A stretch of 64,000 nt of DNA from Hofstenia miamia. Lineage: Eukaryota > Xenacoelomorpha > Acoela. The stretch covers positions 2,149,512 through 2,213,511 of the forward strand of contig SCFE01000037.1 in the NCBI GenBank assembly GCA_004352715.1. The letters run 5' to 3'. This document shows positions 58,193 to 64,000 of the stretch, piece by piece (position 1 is the stretch's first letter; each line of letters starts with the position of its first letter). A model generated the notes under the pieces. That model did no database searches, had not been told where the DNA came from, and saw only the letters and a program-made list of their open reading frames with translations. A program made the translations under genes and the position numbers.

Positions 58193-59409
58193 TTGAAATG
58201 GAATACATTTTTTCTTCTAAAGGAAAAAGATTATTACTCTATAATGATTATCTTTTTTATAAAAGAAGTAAATTCCATGCGACTACGTATTGGACTTGCA
58301 TTGAAAAGGATTGCAGAGCCCGGGGAAAATCTTCCAATGGTATCATCAATTAAAAGTTTGTTTCTTATTCATATTTAGAAGTATTTGAATTGGTGCAGCA
58401 ACATCATCACCTTCCTCAACTCAATCTAATTGCTGAGTATAGGAAAAAAAACGAATTAAGGAAAACGGCGCGTTCCCCACTTGGGATACACAAATCTTTA
58501 TAAAAACAATTCTGTAGCTTGACGTTTTTGTCGCATATTGATGTCTCTGCCATTTCTTCCAGTGTCATTTGTGAATGAAACGTTTTTAAACTGCAGCAAC
58601 TTATGAATTTGTTTTGCCCAGAAATTCAAAATTTATTTTTCTACTTTGAAAGAGAGTGGTTGCCAAAGAATGAACTAACTAATGTTTTCGAATTAAGGAA
58701 AACGGCGCGTTCCCCACTTGGGATACACAAATCTTTATAAAAACAATTCTGTAGCTTGACGTTTTTGTCGCATATTGATGTCTCTGCCATTTCTTCCAGT
58801 GTCATTTGTGAATGAAACGTTTTTAAACTGCAGCAACTTATGAATTTGTTTTGCCCAGAAATTCAAAATTTATTCTTCTACTTTGAAAGAGAGTGGTTGC
58901 CAAAGAATGAACTAACTAATGTTTATTGTAGAAAGGTATGCACCACCAATGCACTTGAAAGTTGCCATAATGCTATTAGAAGCAGTATGCCCATTAATCA
59001 TCCTACACTATTTCAATTTGTTGAGTGGTTGCGAGAGGAAACTCTGCGAAGCTTGCAGTTGTATTCCAGAGTTACTGCAGGTCATGCAAATCAGTTGCGT
59101 TCTAAGAAGTACAAATTAATTCAACAACACATTGACAATTTAATTGATAAGTTTTTGTTAAAATGCATTACTATATCAGAGTTTTTAATTGGTATCACAT
59201 TTAATATTTCGTCATTGCCAATGCCTCGGGAATTTCCTTCCACTTTGAGCTCAAATGTTATTATAAGTGAGGTGCTATGGCATTATTTAAATAATGCGGA
59301 AGCAGAATCTCTCCAAAATACTGATGATGATTATGGTGATGAATGTGATCACAACAATATTGGGCTTGAAGTTGTAATAGACTCAGGTAAATTCCTTAAA
59401 ATAATTTAG
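58193..59409 (+). pseudogene. MULE-type transposase gene, copy 1 (fragments, C-terminal half)
   Basis: Two coding pieces. 58262-58350 encodes RLRIGLALKRIAEPGENLP, resembling the segment after the zinc finger in FLYWCH/MULE proteins. 58840-59400 (also partly 58600-58685) encodes FYFEREWLPKNE, then TTNALESCHNAI and FQFVEWLREETLRS, matching the C-terminal part of the MULE transposase core (W-x, T-N-N-x-x-E-x-x-H, W-x-F-x-E-x-L). The catalytic core with DGTF and SDFE is absent here but present in copy 2 downstream, which lacks this C-terminal part. A 237-bp tandem duplication interrupts the gene. Confidence 0.5.
58452..58924. repeat. 237-bp tandem direct duplication
   Basis: 58452-58688 and 58689-58924 both begin CGAATTAAGGAAAACGGCGC and run to GAACTAACTAATGTTT. 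I noticed one difference (TTATTTTTC versus TTATTCTTC). It is either very recent or a merge of two haplotypes. Confidence 0.9.
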
Positions 59410-59750
59410 TATTTAATATATTTAGTCTCTAACAGTAATGTATGTGAATCATCAATTGGCGAATTATTTGATGTAAGTAAATTATTACTATCTTGGAATA
59501 TAAATTAGCATGTGAACATTTGTTTAATATCTATTTAGCATGAAATTCCAACTAGTAAAATATCAGGTATTGTCAACTGTTATTGTTTGTGTAGTTGTCA
59601 TTGCTAAAATTCTAAGTACTTGTTGTATTATATTTTAATATTTTAATTTAGTAACTAGAAATGCCTTTTCTTTATGCCAATATATGGAAGTTACTGGACA
59701 ATTATTTGGAAAGGTTATGAAACCATTAGTTCTGGAAGAGGTATATTTAT
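59410..59750. other. AT-rich sequence up to scaffold gap
   Basis: No recognisable coding segment. Confidence 0.45.
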
Positions 59751-60469
59751 NNNNNNNNNNNNNNNNNNNNNNNNNNNNNNNNNNNNNNNNNNNNNNNNNN
59801 NNNNNNNNNNNNNNNNNNNNNNNNNNNNNNNNNNNNNNNNNNNNNNNNNNNNNNNNNNNNNNNNNNNNNNNNNNNNNNNNNNNNNNNNNNNNNNNNNNNN
59901 NNNNNNNNNNNNNNNNNNNNNNNNNNNNNNNNNNNNNNNNNNNNNNNNNNNNNNNNNNNNNNNNNNNNNNNNNNNNNNNNNNNNNNNNNNNNNNNNNNNN
60001 NNNNNNNNNNNNNNNNNNNNNNNNNNNNNNNNNNNNNNNNNNNNNNNNNNNNNNNNNNNNNNNNNNNNNNNNNNNNNNNNNNNNNNNNNNNNNNNNNNNN
60101 NNNNNNNNNNNNNNNNNNNNNNNNNNNNNNNNNNNNNNNNNNNNNNNNNNNNNNNNNNNNNNNNNNNNNNNNNNNNNNNNNNNNNNNNNNNNNNNNNNNN
60201 NNNNNNNNNNNNNNNNNNNNNNNNNNNNNNNNNNNNNNNNNNNNNNNNNNNNNNNNNNNNNNNNNNNNNNNNNNNNNNNNNNNNNNNNNNNNNNNNNNNN
60301 NNNNNNNNNNNNNNNNNNNNNNNNNNNNNNNNNNNNNNNNNNNNNNNNNNNNNNNNNNNNNNNNNNNNNNNNNNNNNNNNNNNNNNNNNNNNNNNNNNNN
60401 NNNNNNNNNNNNNNNNNNNNNNNNNNNNNNNNNNNNNNNNNNNNNNNNNNNNNNNNNNNNNNNNNNNNN
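59751..60469. other. Scaffold gap (719 N)
   Basis: Separates the two MULE gene copies. Their order across this gap may not be reliable. Confidence 0.95.
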
Positions 60470-60658
60470 ATAGGATGTTCGCCCAAATCGCCGTTCGCCC
60501 AATGGGATGTTAGCGAGAAGGGAGGTTCAACAAATCAGAACATTTTACATGTAATTTCCTAGTATTGCATAGGCATACATGAGTGAAGCAGTTACAATAA
60601 TTCCCACTAAGCATGGAGGAACAAATTAGTATATCTAAATTATACATACAGAATTTAT

Positions 60659-62290
60659 TTGAAAAAAGAATCAATTTATTGGAAATGTGATTTTGATAAA
60701 TGTAAAGCCAAAATTATAACTTGCAAAGATTTCTCTAAACAGTATACTTTTAACTGTGTTATTGTTTTTACTTTTGTGCAATATAACTTGTTTTACTTAA
60801 AAACTATACATTGTATATGTATATATATATATAATAGTAAGGAATTGCTTATTGCCTTTAACTAAAAACTTGTTTGTTTAGAGTGATGTAAAAAAATTTA
60901 GGTTTTTAGTAAAATTTGTTTTAATTTACTTTTACATTTTCAACCCTTGAATATTTACTGCTTGCATTTTTTGGAAACCATAAATTAATGGGAATTCCAT
61001 TAAGATTTTGTTTCAGAATTGCTTTCATTCCATTTAACTTTTTATTTAAGATTGTTTTTGTAATCATGAAAAATAATACATTTTCATGCTTAGATCATCA
61101 ACCAGAACCCACAATCATGAACCTGAAGATGATTCAGTATGAACTGCAAAAGTTGCTCAAATTGCAATGACCACCTTGGTTCACTCTAGTCCTAGCCAAA
61201 GCACAGGTTTGAATTTTTTAATAATACATTAGGTTCAATCTACTGATAAATTGTGTCAACTTTGGATTCAACAGAAATTGCTCACTGTTCTAACACAGCC
61301 ACCAACTGCCAAGGAATTTGAGATTCCAAGTGATTTTAACTTTGAAGGCAAAAGCATCATTTTGCTGGACACAGTCTTTAAAGAGAAACATCTGCTTGTT
61401 CTTGGTTCCAAGTTTATGGTGTCTAGGCTACTTTCTGCAGAAATCTGTGTCAGGTTAAATTTGAATTTAATTTAAAATATAAGTAACAATTTATATTTAG
61501 GAGATGGAACATTTAAGATGGTGCTGACTATTTTTAAGCAGTTATACACTTTCAATTTCTTCTATGGTGGAAAATTAATACCTGCAATTTATGCACTTTG
61601 CCAAAAGTATGCTTTCTAGATAATTTGAATTGTTTTAATTTCACGTTTAGCAAAACTCAGGCAACATACAGAGTAATTGTATCCTCAGTGCTACAATGTG
61701 GTTCAGACATTGGCATTAGAACAAAACCTGGTAGCATTTTATCAGATTTTGAGAAAGACATGCATCAAGCAGTTACTGCTCTTTTGCCTGACACAAATAT
61801 TCAAGAATGTTTCTTCCACTTTTGTCAGGCGATTTTTAGAAAATGCGGAGACTTAGGTCTCATTCCACACTATAGACAGTTAGTAAATTACATGTTTTAA
61901 ATAAATTACAATTTTCAATTAGATTGAGAAATATTTTTAGTTTAGTTCAAACCACAATGGCTCTTGCATTTTTGCCCACTGAGGAGATTGTATCAACTTT
62001 TCTACTTCTTACAGTATGTATAAGAATTAACAAGTAATTTGCTTTTCTAGAATTAATGATAACAACAATGACTTTTTATATGAGCAGGATAAATAAAATA
62101 TATCTAGAATGCAGCAGCAGCATCAGGAATGGGAGAAATTTTTAATGAGCTATTCACATACTTTCAATCCTACTGGATCAATAATGTTGGCAATAGCAGT
62201 AGTAAGGTAACAGACAGAGGACGTCTCATTGGGACACCCATGGCTATTTGCCATTTGGAAATGAAGCGATTCTATTGGTCACCATTTAAC
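60659..62290 (+). pseudogene. FLYWCH/MULE-type transposase gene, copy 2 (N-terminal and core)
   Basis: Spliced, in order: FLYWCH zinc finger segment IYWKCDFDKCKAKIITC (about 60674-60725), a helical segment EPTIMNLKMIQYELQKLL (about 61103-61157), PPTAKEFEIP..ILLDTVFKEKHLLVLGSKF (about 61300-61420), after a short intron GDGTFKMVLTIFKQLYTF (about 61500-61555, first catalytic Asp), ILSDFEKDMHQAVTALLPDT (about 61738-61795, second Asp), ECFFHFCQAIFRKCGDLGL, then ALAFLPTEEIVSTFLLL (about 61960-62010) and ELFTYFQSYWINN (about 62140-62178). These follow the MULE transposase domain. The third acidic residue and C-terminus are missing; repeat sequence follows at about 62190. It could be a domesticated gene or a decayed transposon. 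Confidence 0.62.
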
Positions 62291-62330
62291 AACGAAATAT
62301 TTTTGACAAAACTTAATTGAACAAATTAAT
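62190..62330. repeat. Sequence shared with 6945-7110
   Basis: AGTAGTAAG.TAACAGACAGA, CATTGGGACACCC, CTATTTGCCA.TTGGAAATGAAG.GATTCTATTGG and TTTTTGACAAAACT occur at both loci in the same order and orientation. They join the end of the MULE gene to the minisatellite below. Confidence 0.75.
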
Positions 62331-62747
62331 TCTTTGACAAAGTTGTTATTTTTTTTTCTAGTATTGGGGCAAAGTGATATAATTGATGACAAGAAACATT
62401 TTGACAAAACTAAATTGAGCATAAAAATTTTTTGATGAAAATTTTATTTTTGATTTCTAGAATTTGGGCAAAGTGATATAATTGATGACAAGAAATGTTT
62501 GACAAAACTAAATTGAGCATAATAATTTTTTGACAAAGTTTTTATTTTTGTTTTCTATGATTTGGGCAAAGTGACATAATTGATGACAAGAAACATGTTG
62601 AAACAACTAAATTGAACAAATTGATTTTTCAACGCAGTTTTTATTTTTTGATTTCTAGCTCTTGGCAAAGTGATATGATTGATGATTAGAACCGTTTTGA
62701 CAAAACTAAATTGAGCAAACTAATTTTTTGATGAGGTTTTTATTTTT
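62298..62747. repeat. Minisatellite, about five units of roughly 105 bp
   Basis: Each unit contains TTGACAAAACTAAATTGAGCA, a TTTTTGA-rich stretch, TTTATTTTTGATTTCTAG and TTGGGCAAAGTGATATAATTGATGA. Units vary by scattered substitutions. A single related unit is present at about 7070-7190. Each unit ends in a pyrimidine tract plus CTAG resembling a splice acceptor. Confidence 0.8.
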
Positions 62748-64000
62748 TAGGTACACTGACATATTTGCTTCTGTTAATATAGTTATGACACATCATTTTG
62801 AAAGCATCATAGAGAAAATAAATCCAAAAACAAAACTAAAATTATTACAAATTTTTATTTCACATATTTTGATTATTAGTGATTTTTTAAAATATAATTT
62901 CAAGATCTATACATTTAGAAACATAAAATGGAGGTGTATGCAAAGTCAAAACATTATGCAAAACTTATACATTTAGAAAATGGTCCAACGTACAAAATGT
63001 AGTTTAAATCATTTAACGATTGCTGTTGTGTTTTTATAATCTCATACACAATTACAAGTATATTTTAAGTAATATATGTATACATAAATTTATTTTATAT
63101 AGCTTTGATATTCATTTTCAATTTAAAAATTTACTTCTTTTAATGCAAACTGTGTATGACCATGTATTTTGTAAAATCAATCAATTTAATCATTTTGCAT
63201 AAATGTATTTTTTATGAAAATGAGTTAGTCTTTTTGTAATTGAAAATGTTTTGTGAGTTTCATGATATCTAATTGATTTGTTTTTGAAATGGCGTTATGT
63301 ATTCATTTGTGATTATCAAAATTTACTCATTGACTGAAGAAAAATGCGAATGTTAAAGTTTTTCTAACATTGTAAATCTGTGTATAGCTTTGAAAGTGTT
63401 TTGTTTTTTAGTTTAGAAATTTGAAGTTTCATTTTCCACTTTGTAGATCAAGACATAAATGCACATGTTAGGAATAATATTAGCAACGATTTTTATATCC
63501 TTTTTAAGGTTTTTACAATACGTGTGTTACTATCTAATTTTCTCAGAATTCTACATCTCATGAGTTTTTGAATATTCATACAATTTATTATTTTGAAAAG
63601 CAAGTAAAAATGATATTCCCCTATGTTAATGCACTTTGTGTCAAGCTGAGGTATTTATTTGTTGTGAGATTTGTTCTTTTAGTTGGCATCTCATAAATGT
63701 TTAATACTATTTGGGAAAGCAAACAAATTTTTATTATGTAAAGACTAATAAATATATCATTTTTTAACCACATGCACTTTCTGTGAAACAATTCAAACCT
63801 TTGTTAAACATTGATTGTATTCAACATATTAAAATATTTATTTTTATAAATAAAATCTGAATTTACAATAAAGATTACTTGTATTTTCGTGCATTAATGT
63901 TTTTCTTACTCATTCTTGAAAGTTTATACTAACAACCTCATGAAATTTTCATTTTTTTAATGATAAAAAGATATCTTAATTTTAACATAATATTCAGTTT
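62748..64000. other. AT-rich sequence, no gene seen
   Basis: Low-complexity A/T tracts to the window end. Short frames here show no protein-like features. Confidence 0.5.

Noticed and set aside
1-64000. tRNA, rRNA or snRNA genes
   Set aside because: I looked for cloverleaf box motifs and conserved rRNA stretches by eye and found none convincing; the tRNA-Trp match at 33008-33025 is a primer site only 18 bases long.

Overview
This is a eukaryotic window, almost certainly metazoan: A+T-rich, with spliced genes, microsatellites, scaffold gaps and very dense nested retrotransposons. The one clear host gene is a six-exon Derlin-1 (DERL1, 39096-42228, + strand), with three introns of only 41-44 bp, a 27-bp microexon and a last intron of about 2.15 kb. 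The species cannot be named. The tiny introns would suit a flatworm or a sponge. The apparent CpG-decay signature in the transposons argues for a genome with DNA methylation, which fits flatworms less well.

Layout. 1-4235: AT-rich sequence with a partial LTR (295-795), a solo LTR (1430-2599) and degenerate tandem repeats. 4236-34604: one LTR of a 'TGTAGCAT' family, split by later insertions. These are a solo LTR of a 'TGTAGAATTG' family (4307-5273, TSD CTAG) and the 28-kb locus of element A (5823-33912, minus strand, TSD CTAA). A is itself interrupted by element B (17913-30477, plus strand, TSD CCAG) and by a 4.7-kb composite insertion (about 6900-11635), which carries yet another solo LTR (9122-10255). 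34605-39095: mostly unique AT-rich sequence with a small hAT-like MITE (36012-36379) and a possible non-LTR fragment. 39096-42228: DERL1. 43780-45370: non-LTR retrotransposon fragments. 46080-56367: two further truncated relatives of A and B, called D (minus) and C (plus), joined head to head near 49387, each ending in its own 3' LTR. 58193-62290: two incomplete copies of a spliced FLYWCH/MULE-type transposase gene, followed by a minisatellite (62298-62747). The rest is AT-rich and without recognisable genes.

Elements A, B, C and D are Ty3/Gypsy-type. Where complete enough, the order is LTR, PBS, gag, protease, reverse transcriptase, RNase H, integrase, then a large extra reading frame of about 1000 codons ('ORF3'), polypurine tract, LTR. 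ORF3 is present in all four copies with recognisable conserved blocks, yet I cannot assign it to any family. It is the best candidate for an undescribed system here. A and B share a slippery TTTAAAT abutting the gag stop codon, so Gag-Pol was probably made by -1 frameshifting. The A primer-binding site matches tRNA-Trp, as in the CsRn1 clade. All copies are inactive: in-frame stops, frameshifts and lost catalytic residues. In B, all eleven stops counted inside the reading frames are TGA, usually at expected arginine positions, which suggests CGA-to-TGA decay.

Several sequence oddities look like assembly artefacts: a contig (29119-30008) bounded by single n's that duplicates 30111-30990, N gaps flanked by repeated sequence, and a 237-bp perfect-looking tandem duplication at 58452-58924.
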